A stretch of 64,000 nt of DNA, taken from Flexithrix dorotheae DSM 6795. Its GTDB lineage: Bacteria > Bacteroidota > Bacteroidia > Cytophagales > Flammeovirgaceae. The translations under genes and the position numbers were made by a program. Position 1 is the stretch's first letter, and each line of letters starts with the position of its first letter. Positions 10,041 to 19,995 of this stretch are shown here, piece by piece. The notes beneath the pieces were generated by a model that ran no database searches, was not told the origin of the DNA, and worked only from the letters and a program-made list of their open reading frames with translations. The stretch is taken from the NCBI RefSeq assembly GCF_000379765.1, contig NZ_KB903442.1:62001-126000 (forward strand), read 5' to 3'.

Positions 10041-13000
10041 TCAACTCACCTCTCTAAACTGCTTTGGGGTTTTGCCGTATTTTTTCTTAAAGCTTTTTAC
10101 GAAATATTCCAGGGAATTGAAGCCGCAATTTATGGCTATTTCGGAAATATTGTAGGATGATGTTTTGAGTAACACTTTGGCTTTTTTCAGTCTTTCTACT
10201 CTTAGAAATTCGTTTAGGGTTTGTCCGGTGATGCTTTTTAACTTTCGGTAAATAACGGGCTTGCTCATGGCCATTAATTCACAAAACTGGTCTGCTCCAA
10301 AACCAGAATTTTGGTAATTTTCCTCCACTATTTTTAAGGCCTTTTCCAAAAATGCTTTATCTATTGGTGAACGGGTAAATTCATCTGAATTAATTTCTGT
10401 TTCGTTTTGAAATTTATCTTTGGAAGCCTGCTTTAGAGATAATAATTTACTGACTTTCAGGTGCAGAATTTCCACTGAAAAAGGCTTGGTGATATAATCA
10501 TCGGCTCCGGCATGAAACCCTTTTATCTCAGCTTCTTCGTCATTTTTGGCTGTAAGTAATATAAAAGGAATATGACTGGTATTTTCGTGTTCCCTCAGTT
10601 TTTCGCACAATCCATAGCCATTCAACTGAGGCATCATTAAATCGGAAATGATAAAATCGGGAATGGTATCAATGGCTTTTTCGTAGGCTTTCTGTCCATC
10701 TTCTGCCAGTATTATCTTAAAATGTTGCTCCAGGTTAGATTTTAGAAACAAACGCATATCACTACTGTCTTCAGCAATTAATAAAGTTGGTTTTTCCTTC
10801 CCGGAATCATGATGAAAGCTTTCTTCATCAGTTGTGATTTCCCTGTCTAACACTTCAATATCCTTAATTCTTTGTTCAATTTTGGAGGGAAGTACTTCTA
10901 CTTCATCACTATGATATTGGGTTTTATCGATGGGTATAAAAAATGAAAACTGTGTACCAAATCCTTCCTCACTTTTTACGATAATTTCCCCTTTATGCAC
11001 TTCAATCAATTGTTTGGAAAGAGCCAGCCCAATTCCGGTTCCCATTTTCCTTCTTTCCTTATCTTCCACTTTGTGAAAGCGATCAAAAATCTTTTGCTGC
11101 TGCTCCTGCGGAATTCCGATTCCGGTATCTTTTACAATAAGTACCGCATTCCGGCCAGGGCAAATATTTGCAAAACCAAAATCCTTTAAACCTTTTTCAT
11201 CCGCCATATGCAATTCCATTCTAACTTTACCATGTGCTTCTGTAAATTTAAAGGCATTGGAAATCAGATTGTATAAAGCTTTTTCAATCTTGTCTTCATC
11301 GAAATAGCCATTTATTACGGGTGCAGTTGATTTAAAATCAAGGGAAATACTGGTCTTTTTTGCCCGGTATTCAAAAGCATTGACAATAGACTGGCAGAAT
11401 TCTACCAATTCCCCTTCGGTAATTCTCAATTTCATCACACCGGCATCCAGCTCGGAAATGTCCAGCAACTGGTTAATCAAACGCAAAAGTCTTTTTGCAT
11501 TTCTATAGGCGATAGTGGTTTGGGCTTTTACCTTACTGAGTGGCATTTTTTCATTGTTGAAAACATTGGACAGCGGGCCAATAATTAGGGTAAGTGGCGT
11601 ACGGAACTCATGGGAAATATTGGTGAAAAAATTAGTCCTGATCTGTATGGCTTCCTGCAATTTTTGGGAAATTCCTTCTATTTTTTCATTCTTTTCCTTC
11701 AAAAAATCATTCCTCACTAAAATCTCCTCTCGTTGTTTTTTTAAGATATCATTCGATTTTTTTAATTCGGAAGTTTTAAGGGCTACCTGATTTTCCAATT
11801 CCTTTCGCTGCTGAAGCAGGCTAAAAGTTCTCCATTTTATAAAAGCATAAACGATGGTGAAAATGCTAATAATTAACAACCCTCTAAACCACCATGTTCT
11901 CCACCAGGGTGGTAAAATTTCAATGGTCAGGTTTTGTTTGGGATTTCCCCATTTTCCATCCGGATTACCTGCCCTTACTATAAACTGATAGGTCCCGGCA
12001 GGCAAATTCGCATAAGTAGCTTCACGGTTGGAGGCTCCCGTTGTACGCCAATGCTCATCATAGCCTTCCAGTTTGTATTGGAATTTATTCTGAGAAGGCG
12101 TGGCAAAATGTATGGCTGCAAAGGCTATTGAGAAATCATTGTTCAAATGACTGATCTGAATATTTTTGGTGGTGCTAATATTTTCCGTCAGGATTACCTC
12201 CCCGTTTATCGTATCCCCAATGGCAATCTTTTCCCCTTTTAAATAAAGATCGGTTAAAATAACTTCCGGTGCATATGGATTATCCTTTATGGCTGATGGT
12301 TGGAATACGGTAAGACCATTGAGCCCTCCAAAATAAATATTTCCACTTTCATCCTGAAAATGTGCTCCCCAGTTAAACTGATTGCCCGGCAGGCCATTTT
12401 CTTTGGAATAATTCTTAAAACTTTGGTGTTCCCTATCGAAAACTGAAATACCATTGCTTGTACTCATCCATAGCCTACCGTTTTCATCTTCATAAACTGA
12501 AAGAATAATGTTGGATGGCAGACCGTCTTCCACCGTCCAATGTTGTACATCATTGGTATTAATATCAAGCCTTACCAGGCCGCAACCATCCATGCCCAGC
12601 CAGAAAATGCCATCTTTATCCCGGTAAATAGCTGAAACTACATCACAGGGTAATTTCCTATTTTGTGGATAATACTTAAAGTTCTCATTCTTAGGATTAA
12701 AACTAGCAAAACCATTATCTATTCCCAGCCATAGCAATTCATCAATGGACTTTAGATCTAAATAAATATCCCGAATGGTATGGTTTGGAAATCCCTCTGA
12801 ATTCTTTTCATTTGGTAAATAATAAGTTGTATCTATTTTCTGGCTACCTCTGATTATTTTTAGCAATCCTCCTCCAATACTGGAAATCCAGTAATTCCCT
12901 TTTTGATCTACCTCTGCCTCTGCAAGTGCCCAGGAATTTAGCCCAATGTCGTTATGAAAAGCTTTCCATCTTTTTATATTTTGTGTAGCAGGATCGTATA

Positions 13001-14333
13001 AATTGAGCCAACCCGACCATGAGGAAATCCAGAATTTACCATCAGGTCTTTTTACAATACTACCTACAGCCCCTTTGCCGAGGGTTTGAGGATTATCCGG
13101 ATCAAAATTAAAAGTGGATACAACTCCGGTGTGTTTATTCACAATATCCAAAACATTATTTCCATTTCCACCATTCCCAATCCAGATTGTATTTTTATCT
13201 GCATAAACAGACCGTACATTGGTAATACTCACCGCTTGCTGATTATTTGGTTTTCCTCTATAAGTTTTAAAGGCTTTTTGTTCTAAATCTACTTTTGAAA
13301 GTCCATTTGAAGTAGCTATCCATAATACGCCATCTTCAAATTTTTTGGAATAATAAAATTCGTGAATATGCCCTTCCATCAGGCTGTTTTTATCCAAAGG
13401 ATCATGCCGATAGTTTTTGATAAACTTTTTTGTAGAAAGATCAAAAATCATGACCCCAATTTCACTGGTGCCACACCAGAGCTGATTTTTGTAAAAAAAC
13501 ATGCAATCAATCGCTCCGGCATAGGTATGGTTAACATTGAATTTGGTATACCGATAATGTAAAAACTTTTCTGTTTGATAGTTGAAAAGCACCAGGCCAT
13601 TGTTGGTGGCAATCCAAAGTTCTTCCGGTGTTAACTGCAAGAATGACCTTACTCCAGCTGAATTGATGGTATCAGAAAGTCCCAGAATTTCCCCATGTTC
13701 TTCTTTTAAGCAGGGATACCCCTTTATGGTTTTCTCGATCGGATTAATTTTATAAAGCGTAACCGTATCAGCCGAAATATTTATCCAGATATTTCCTGAA
13801 AAATCTTCATATACACTTTTTATTTGTTTCCCGGATGGAAAACCCCTGCAGTTAGTCTCATCAATAATTTCTCTGAGTTCGAAATCTTTGGAATAATGGA
13901 GTAATCCCCTGTGCTGAGTGCCAAGCCAGATACAGGAATCTTTGGCTGTGTAACTTGTCCAGTTTTTTCCCAAATCGATGGTTAAGGGTTTTGTGCTTTC
14001 CTGTACCGGATCAAAAAGGAGGGCTTCTTTATTATTGTGAAAGAAAATCTGGTTGTTTAAAAAAGTACTGCTATGTTCATTTCCTTTCGGGATAACAGAG
14101 GGAAACTTATTGTCCTTTAGATGATAACTTTCAAAGCCATAGCCATCATATCTGGCCAGCCCACCTTCCGTCCAAAACCATATCACACCCAGGTCATCCT
14201 GCATGATATCAAGCACCAAGTTATGAGGTAAACCCTCTTCAATGGTAAAATTCTCAAACCTGTGATCCACTTCTTGTGCAAAACAAAAAGTGGAAGAGAA
14301 TGAGGCAATAAGGAATAAAGTTAGTAAGCGCAT
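10041..14333 (-). CDS. Hybrid two-component system regulator (HTCS)
   Basis: One-protein sensor and transcription factor of the type controlling Bacteroidetes PULs. From the start used here (1430 residues): signal peptide ending CFAQ; Reg_prop beta-propeller repeats (about 25-690, e.g. ENFTIEEGLPHN, DIMQDDLGVIWF); Y_Y_Y domain (about 700-800); one membrane helix (814-832); coiled coil; HisKA with phospho-acceptor His908 in NISHEFRTPL; HATPase with DTGIGIP; receiver domain (about 1178-1290) with Asp1231 in SDLMMP and a Lys in ITKPF; C-terminal AraC HTH (about 1335-1430). An upstream in-frame ATG would add 18 residues before the signal peptide; I chose the start at 14333 because it gives a normal signal sequence. 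In the family the periplasmic propeller binds an oligosaccharide released from the target glycan. It lies between susD and the GH9 gene, so one or both are its likely targets. Confidence 0.93.
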   Translation of the reverse strand: MRLLTLFLIASFSSTFCFAQEVDHRFENFTIEEGLPHNLVLDIMQDDLGVIWFWTEGGLARYDGYGFESYHLKDNKFPSVIPKGNEHSSTFLNNQIFFHNNKEALLFDPVQESTKPLTIDLGKNWTSYTAKDSCIWLGTQHRGLLHYSKDFELREIIDETNCRGFPSGKQIKSVYEDFSGNIWINISADTVTLYKINPIEKTIKGYPCLKEEHGEILGLSDTINSAGVRSFLQLTPEELWIATNNGLVLFNYQTEKFLHYRYTKFNVNHTYAGAIDCMFFYKNQLWCGTSEIGVMIFDLSTKKFIKNYRHDPLDKNSLMEGHIHEFYYSKKFEDGVLWIATSNGLSKVDLEQKAFKTYRGKPNNQQAVSITNVRSVYADKNTIWIGNGGNGNNVLDIVNKHTGVVSTFNFDPDNPQTLGKGAVGSIVKRPDGKFWISSWSGWLNLYDPATQNIKRWKAFHNDIGLNSWALAEAEVDQKGNYWISSIGGGLLKIIRGSQKIDTTYYLPNEKNSEGFPNHTIRDIYLDLKSIDELLWLGIDNGFASFNPKNENFKYYPQNRKLPCDVVSAIYRDKDGIFWLGMDGCGLVRLDINTNDVQHWTVEDGLPSNIILSVYEDENGRLWMSTSNGISVFDREHQSFKNYSKENGLPGNQFNWGAHFQDESGNIYFGGLNGLTVFQPSAIKDNPYAPEVILTDLYLKGEKIAIGDTINGEVILTENISTTKNIQISHLNNDFSIAFAAIHFATPSQNKFQYKLEGYDEHWRTTGASNREATYANLPAGTYQFIVRAGNPDGKWGNPKQNLTIEILPPWWRTWWFRGLLIISIFTIVYAFIKWRTFSLLQQRKELENQVALKTSELKKSNDILKKQREEILVRNDFLKEKNEKIEGISQKLQEAIQIRTNFFTNISHEFRTPLTLIIGPLSNVFNNEKMPLSKVKAQTTIAYRNAKRLLRLINQLLDISELDAGVMKLRITEGELVEFCQSIVNAFEYRAKKTSISLDFKSTAPVINGYFDEDKIEKALYNLISNAFKFTEAHGKVRMELHMADEKGLKDFGFANICPGRNAVLIVKDTGIGIPQEQQQKIFDRFHKVEDKERRKMGTGIGLALSKQLIEVHKGEIIVKSEEGFGTQFSFFIPIDKTQYHSDEVEVLPSKIEQRIKDIEVLDREITTDEESFHHDSGKEKPTLLIAEDSSDMRLFLKSNLEQHFKIILAEDGQKAYEKAIDTIPDFIISDLMMPQLNGYGLCEKLREHENTSHIPFILLTAKNDEEAEIKGFHAGADDYITKPFSVEILHLKVSKLLSLKQASKDKFQNETEINSDEFTRSPIDKAFLEKALKIVEENYQNSGFGADQFCELMAMSKPVIYRKLKSITGQTLNEFLRVERLKKAKVLLKTSSYNISEIAINCGFNSLEYFVKSFKKKYGKTPKQFREVS

Positions 14334-14541
14334 TTTTATATTACCCCAAATTAACTGAGTGCATAATTGATCGATAGCCACTACCAAGTATAGGTTTTCA
14401 TACCAGGTTTGTACCTCTAAATTAACATTTCCATGAATCTAAAGGAACAAAAATCCAGTGAGATACCCAAAGATATTTCAGGGCTTCTGGTAAGTTGGGA
14501 GATCACAACCCTTTTCCCTTCCCAAACTCTGTATAAAAAAA

Positions 14542-14569
14542 ATGAAAGCAATAAAAATATTGCTTTCAT
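14542..14569 (-). terminator. Intrinsic terminator after the first susD-like gene
   Basis: Perfect 12-bp stem ATGAAAGCAATA/TATTGCTTTCAT with an AAAA loop, followed on the minus strand by a run of eight T. It lies 32 bp beyond the susD stop and separates the sigma/FecR/SusCD operon from the HTCS gene. Confidence 0.85.
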
Positions 14570-14600
14570 TTTTGGCGCTTGATAATGACAAATCCAGATT

Positions 14601-16091
14601 TTAATATCCAGGATTTTGTTTCACATTTGGATTTTTATCCGTTTCCGAAATCGGAATGGGATAGTATAGATTTTTAGGTAAGTTGATACTGAAATTTTCT
14701 TTCCTTGAGCTAAAATCGAAAGTACTTAAGTCAATATGACCAGCTTTGTGCCATCTTCTTAAGTCTACCCATCGGTGTCCTTCTTCCCCTGCCAGTTCCA
14801 AAAATCTTTCTTCCTGAATCCATGATCTTACTTCACCTTGTGAACCAGTTGGTCGATTTGCCGGAACTCCTGTAGTATCCATATTTCTAGCTCTGGTTCT
14901 TACTTCGTTTATCTTTTCAACCGCTCCAGCCTGATTTCCTGTTTCATTTAAAGCTTCAGCCCAAAGCAATAATACATCGGCATATCTCAATATTCTTGGG
15001 TTATTTAAAGAGCCTACTCCCGTATTCGCCATCTGATCGAGAGTCCAGTATTTTTGAAACTTCATATCTTCCTTATTCACTGTAAGTACAGTTCTTGGAT
15101 CTCCATCTTCAAATGTGTTCGCTAATTTTTCTGTTGCCAAAAATGGAGTTCCTGCCCAAAAGCTCCAATGGCTGTTAAAAAATCCCCAATAGGCTGAAAA
15201 CGAACCTACCGATTCGAAGTCATCATTATCTAACCAGACATTATCATCCCCTGCATTTCCAGATTGATATTCAAATAAAGATTCTTTATTGTTCTCAGTA
15301 GCAGCATTAAAGTTATCAGCAAAATTAGCAACAAGTTCTGGTCCATTTATTTTAGAAAAGGCAGTAATAGCTTTGCTATAATCTTCTTGTGAATTATTCC
15401 AGCTTCCTCTAATCACCAAAGACTTTCCAAGCATACCGTTTGCTGCATTTTTAGTTACTCTTCCATTATCAGACACTGGCCAGGATTCAGGTAATAAACC
15501 AGCAGCTTCTTCAAAATCTGCAATAGCCTGATCCAATAACTGGGTACCTTCACTACTTGGAGGAGTAATACCTTCTTGTGAAGAAATTCTTTCATCTATT
15601 AAAGGGGCTGTACCAAAATAATTCCACAAATACATATAAGTATGCCCTCTTAAAAACAGGGCTTCTCCTCTAAGTTGTTCTTTTAAATTTGGAGTAGTGA
15701 TTACTTTAGTCAACTCCTCATCATCAAGCTTTTGCAATAATGTATTTGCTCTTGAAATTAAAAGATATGAAGATCGGTAATGGTATCCCAACTCTCCTGC
15801 TCCAGCTTCAACTGTGGAGAAAACTTCAAATGGATAACCTCCATCTGTAGTCACGTCATCTCCAGGTAATAGATAAAATTGATGTTGAGGATTATTAGCA
15901 TTATACCAGTAAAAATCACCAAGTTTTGCATAAGTAGCTCCAATGGCCGCAACAAAGTGGAGTTCTTCCTTATAATAATCCTGTTCAGTTTCACTCAAAG
16001 GTGTTACATCCAATCTGTTCTGACTACATGATGCATATAGAAAAATTAATGCACTTGTAGCTATCATTGATTTAATGAATTTCATTTTCAT
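14601..16091 (-). CDS. SusD/RagB-family outer-membrane lipoprotein
   Basis: Surface glycan-binding lid that partners the TonB-dependent transporter encoded just upstream. The 496-residue product has a lipoprotein signal with Cys22 in LYASC, then the SusD family features: SRANTLLQKL and EALFLRGHTYMYLW (helical TPR-like core), ILRYADVLLLWAEALNE, INEVRTRAR and the C-terminal RFLELAGEEGHRWVDLRRW. Length is normal for the family. It follows the SusC gene after 100 bp that contain a strong hairpin, and is followed by an intrinsic terminator, so it is the last gene of the first sigma-FecR-SusC-SusD cassette. A start at the second Met (residue 3) is equally possible. Confidence 0.93.
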   Translation of the reverse strand: MKMKFIKSMIATSALIFLYASCSQNRLDVTPLSETEQDYYKEELHFVAAIGATYAKLGDFYWYNANNPQHQFYLLPGDDVTTDGGYPFEVFSTVEAGAGELGYHYRSSYLLISRANTLLQKLDDEELTKVITTPNLKEQLRGEALFLRGHTYMYLWNYFGTAPLIDERISSQEGITPPSSEGTQLLDQAIADFEEAAGLLPESWPVSDNGRVTKNAANGMLGKSLVIRGSWNNSQEDYSKAITAFSKINGPELVANFADNFNAATENNKESLFEYQSGNAGDDNVWLDNDDFESVGSFSAYWGFFNSHWSFWAGTPFLATEKLANTFEDGDPRTVLTVNKEDMKFQKYWTLDQMANTGVGSLNNPRILRYADVLLLWAEALNETGNQAGAVEKINEVRTRARNMDTTGVPANRPTGSQGEVRSWIQEERFLELAGEEGHRWVDLRRWHKAGHIDLSTFDFSSRKENFSINLPKNLYYPIPISETDKNPNVKQNPGY

Positions 16092-16137
16092 TGCTTTAAA
16101 TGTTTTTTATTAAATAAAATATCTTGAATCCAGGTGG

Positions 16138-16177
16138 TTTCCCTTAACCTCCATAAGGTCGATGGAGTTAAGGGAAA
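16138..16177 (-). promoter_or_regulatory. Hairpin in the susC-susD spacer
   Basis: Arms TTTCCCTTAACCTCCAT and ATGGAGTTAAGGGAAA pair over 16 bp with one bulged base and a 7-nt loop, 15 bp past the susC stop. It is too far from a T-run to be a full terminator. It probably alters the SusC:SusD mRNA ratio or stabilises the 3' end of the susC part. Confidence 0.6.
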
Positions 16178-16191
16178 AACAAGCTTCTAAT

Positions 16192-19100
16192 TTAAAATGT
16201 AGCATTCACCCCTAATGATAATATTCTTGGGATAGGTACTTTATCATTCTCAGGATCAAGACCAGACCAATTGGTTACAGTCCATAAGTTTTGCCCAGAT
16301 ACATAAACCCTCAATCTTTCAATCCAACCCGTTTTTGATAAAAGAGTTGGAGGAACTGAATAACCCAGTGTTACATCCCTTAATCTCATAAATCCAGCTT
16401 GCTCCACAAATCTGTCTGAATATCGGTTATTACCTGAAGGATCTCCAGCCACCGCTCTTGGAAGAGAATTCGCTTTATCATTAGGATCATAAGCATGAGG
16501 ATTTTCAGGGGTCCATCTGTTTCTTATGTTTACCCACTGATTAATACCTCTGTTGCCCATATCTACACCCTGTCTTAAAGCGTCATTGTATTTATCCAAT
16601 CCACCAATTCCCTGAAAGAAAATTGATAAATCAAACCCTTTCCAACTAGCACCAATATTTGCTCCATAATAATGAGTTGGGATGGTGTTTCCGATATAAG
16701 TTCTGTCATTGGAATTAACAATACTATCTGGTGTTGAACTAAAGAAAGGCTCATCTTCTGTAGGTGCACCGTGTACATCCTGAAACCAGACATCTCCTGG
16801 ACTTACTGATGTTTTATCTGCATTTTGATCTTCATAGACTTCCTGATAAGCTTTCACTTCATCTTCCGTCTGGAAAATTCCTCCTGTTTTGTATCCCCAT
16901 AAATGATACATTGGCTGACCAACTGCTACTCTGCCTCCATTTCCAAAAAATGGCTGATCTCTCCACACCTCCAATACTTCATTATTTACTGTGGTAAAAT
17001 TACCTCCAATAGAATAACTGAAATCACCAATATTATCTGACCAACCTACCTGGAATTCCCATCCCCGATTTCTAACCTTAGCAAGGTTAAGAATTGGGGC
17101 TGTTTTTACGCCTACAGAAGGTGAAAGTTCAACTTCTTGTAAAATATCAGAAGTTTGTCGCTCAAACCATTCTACCGTAAAAGTAAGCTTGTTGTTAAGC
17201 GCAATTCCATCAAAACCAACATTGGTAGTGGTCGTTGTTTCCCAACTTAATTCGGTGGTAGGAAAATCTGGTAAAAACGAACCATTTCTGGTTGTTCCTT
17301 CAGCATTTCCGGCAATTGAACCAAATGAATATTGAGGATAAGTATTTACGGATGATAAATAAGCAAATGCCCTGGTTTCCTGATTTCCTAACTGACCCCA
17401 GCCAGCTCTCATTTTCAAATCATTCAAAAATGAAGCTTGACTCATGAATTCTTCAGAAGTAATCCTCCATGCGGCTGCCACCGATGGAAAGGTACCCCAT
17501 CTGTAATCGGGAGCAAATTTATAACTTCCATCTCTTCTGACAGTTACATCAAGATAGTATTTACTATTATAGTTGTAACTTGCCCTACCCATGTAGCCTT
17601 GTAATGCCCCATTAGAAAAAATAGTTGAACCCCCATTGGCATAAGCTGTTTGTTCAGGAACAAATCTTCTATCTGGATTATCAATAATGATCTGGTCTGA
17701 ACCAACAGCCGCCACATCCATTCCATATCGCTGGTCCATGAAAGACAATACCACATCTATGTTATGATTCCCAAAGAATTTGTTATAATTAAGGGTAATT
17801 TCTCCCAAGAGATTAAAATTTCGAGAATGTCTTTCCCCATAACTTCCTTTTGTAGTTCCTGATCTGTCCCCGGCATCCCAGAAATTGGAAGAGGTAATTC
17901 TATACCAGTCTCTGTCAATGCTGATCCACTGATTCCTTTTTTGGTAATACCAGTCTACCGAGTAGCTCCCTTTTAATTTGAATCCATCTAAAAATTTAAC
18001 GGCTGCATAAACAGAACCTATCCCCCTTAAATATTCGAATTTATCATCTCTCAACCGGGAGTCACTCATGGCAAAAACATTTCCTTCAGTTTCAGGACCA
18101 TATTTTAGCGTTACATCCTGATTATAAATAGGTGTTTTATCAAGCTGACCTTCTCCCCCAAAATTTGGATGATTGGGATTGGGTGAAATAGTTGTATCAA
18201 TAGATGTAGCATAACCATAAGCATTTACACCATCAGGAATATTTCCTGCATAATAATCATCTTCCGCTCTGATTGGCTGCCAGGCTGGTGCGCCTACAGC
18301 ATTGGATAAATCAGGAGATTGATTTTTTGATTCCAGATAAGAAATTTTCAGGGTAGTTCCTGCTTCAAAATGTTTTCCTGCCTTTGCATTTACATTGGTT
18401 GAGAAGGAATATCTTTCCATAAAATTATTGATGAGGGGTCCTTCCTGATAAGAATAACCTCCGCCAATATAGTAATCCACGTTTTCTGTACCACCATATA
18501 TTTTTACACTATAATCTCTTAAAGCCGCATTTTTATTCAACATAGGGTCCTGCCAGTCAATACTAGGTTTATCGCCCAGATAAGCATCATAAAGTCCTCT
18601 TGTTAGTGTATCAGATGGATTAAATACAGCCGGCATGGTAGAAAGCAAATTAGGATTATTTCTATATGCTTCCTGGTATAATGCGGTGTATTCAGGTACA
18701 CCTAATAAATCATAGGTTTTTGGAATATTTTTTATCCCAGTTTTATAATTAAAATCAATCTTGGCACTCCCTTCTCTTCCTTTTTTGGTTGTAATTAAAA
18801 TTACACCATTTGCTGCTCTTACGCCATAAATTGCCGCTGCAGAAGCATCTTTTAATACGGAAATAGATTCAATATCAGAAGGGTTAATCAGGGTTAAAAT
18901 ATTTACCGGGCCTCTCAAATCTCTGGCTCTTGCTCCTTCATCTCCCTGTCCTTCAAAACCACTACCAAACTCCCAAACAGGTACTCCGTCAATTACGTAT
19001 AAAGGCTCTCTATTATTGAATGTACCAATTCCCCTTATCTGAATATCAGGTCTGTCTTGTGGGTTACCACTAGGGGTAGTTACTAATACACCAGCCATTC

Positions 19101-19866
19101 TTCCCTGCATTGCCAGTTCGGGTGTCATGGAGTTACTTTTCTCAATATCCTTAGAACCCATACTACCAACTGCTCCTGTTAAGTCTTTCTTTTCTCTGGT
19201 ACCATAACCAATTACCACCACTTCTTCCAATTGGGCTAAATCAGCCTCAAGCGCAACATTTAATACGGATTGTGATCCCAACTGAACTTCCTGTGTCACA
19301 TATCCAATATAACTATATTGTAAAGTGGCTCCTTCCGTAGCCTGGATGGTATAATTCCCATCAATGTCGGTTGTTGTTCCAACAGAAGTTCCTTTAATTA
19401 AAATACTTACACCAGGCAAAGGTTCTCCATCCTCTGCTCCAGTAACTGTACCTGTAATTTTAACCTGATTAATTATTTCTTCAATGATTTCAGGTGCATG
19501 AATGAGTGTTGCTTTCTTCACACTAATCTGATTGTTTACCCTTTTAAAATTCAAATCAGAATTATTGGAAAAATATTGAAGGACCTCATCCAATGACTTA
19601 TTCCGGAAACTTACGTTATACTTTTCTTTTGATTTTTTTATGCTTTGATTATAAGTAAACAAGAATTGAGTTTTGGACTCAATCTCCTGAAACACTTCTT
19701 CAATAGAGCTATCCTCAAAGGCAATAGTCAGGTAGATATCCCTAATACTCCTTTGTGCTTTAATTTCGCTTGCCAGTAACATGCTGCAAAATATAGTTTG
19801 CATGCAGATACCAATAAAAGTCCACTTCGACATTTTTATTATTTGTCGTAAAATTTTCAATTTCAT
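16192..19866 (-). CDS. SusC-like TonB-dependent transporter with STN domain
   Basis: Outer-membrane channel of 1224 residues importing oligosaccharides with TonB energy. Order: signal sequence (about 1-38); STN domain (about 45-120, EDSSIEEVFQEIESKTQFLF) as in FecA-type receptors that signal to an anti-sigma factor; carboxypeptidase-regulatory-like domain (about 130-205, GEPLPGVSILIKGT); TonB box EEVVVIGYGT at about 212-221; plug with ILTLINPSDIESISVLKDA and ANGVILITTKKG; 22-strand barrel to a terminal aromatic, LSLGVNATF. The STN domain fits the FecR and ECF sigma genes immediately upstream: binding of ligand at the barrel is expected to signal through FecR to the sigma factor. Paired with the SusD lipoprotein downstream. 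Confidence 0.95.
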   Translation of the reverse strand: MKLKILRQIIKMSKWTFIGICMQTIFCSMLLASEIKAQRSIRDIYLTIAFEDSSIEEVFQEIESKTQFLFTYNQSIKKSKEKYNVSFRNKSLDEVLQYFSNNSDLNFKRVNNQISVKKATLIHAPEIIEEIINQVKITGTVTGAEDGEPLPGVSILIKGTSVGTTTDIDGNYTIQATEGATLQYSYIGYVTQEVQLGSQSVLNVALEADLAQLEEVVVIGYGTREKKDLTGAVGSMGSKDIEKSNSMTPELAMQGRMAGVLVTTPSGNPQDRPDIQIRGIGTFNNREPLYVIDGVPVWEFGSGFEGQGDEGARARDLRGPVNILTLINPSDIESISVLKDASAAAIYGVRAANGVILITTKKGREGSAKIDFNYKTGIKNIPKTYDLLGVPEYTALYQEAYRNNPNLLSTMPAVFNPSDTLTRGLYDAYLGDKPSIDWQDPMLNKNAALRDYSVKIYGGTENVDYYIGGGYSYQEGPLINNFMERYSFSTNVNAKAGKHFEAGTTLKISYLESKNQSPDLSNAVGAPAWQPIRAEDDYYAGNIPDGVNAYGYATSIDTTISPNPNHPNFGGEGQLDKTPIYNQDVTLKYGPETEGNVFAMSDSRLRDDKFEYLRGIGSVYAAVKFLDGFKLKGSYSVDWYYQKRNQWISIDRDWYRITSSNFWDAGDRSGTTKGSYGERHSRNFNLLGEITLNYNKFFGNHNIDVVLSFMDQRYGMDVAAVGSDQIIIDNPDRRFVPEQTAYANGGSTIFSNGALQGYMGRASYNYNSKYYLDVTVRRDGSYKFAPDYRWGTFPSVAAAWRITSEEFMSQASFLNDLKMRAGWGQLGNQETRAFAYLSSVNTYPQYSFGSIAGNAEGTTRNGSFLPDFPTTELSWETTTTTNVGFDGIALNNKLTFTVEWFERQTSDILQEVELSPSVGVKTAPILNLAKVRNRGWEFQVGWSDNIGDFSYSIGGNFTTVNNEVLEVWRDQPFFGNGGRVAVGQPMYHLWGYKTGGIFQTEDEVKAYQEVYEDQNADKTSVSPGDVWFQDVHGAPTEDEPFFSSTPDSIVNSNDRTYIGNTIPTHYYGANIGASWKGFDLSIFFQGIGGLDKYNDALRQGVDMGNRGINQWVNIRNRWTPENPHAYDPNDKANSLPRAVAGDPSGNNRYSDRFVEQAGFMRLRDVTLGYSVPPTLLSKTGWIERLRVYVSGQNLWTVTNWSGLDPENDKVPIPRILSLGVNATF

Positions 19867-19995
19867 ATATTTACATAAGTTTGTGGTGAAAAATATTTCA
19901 TCATTGATTTTAATAGCCTGGTTGCTTATCCATTCGCCAAAATTGAAAGCAATCAGGTTTTTTTATTTTATTGAAGTGATTTTAATCATAGGCAT

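Noticed and set aside
10041-14387. Longer HTCS start at 14387
   Set aside because: It adds 18 residues before a clear signal peptide; the ATG at 14333 gives a normal start.
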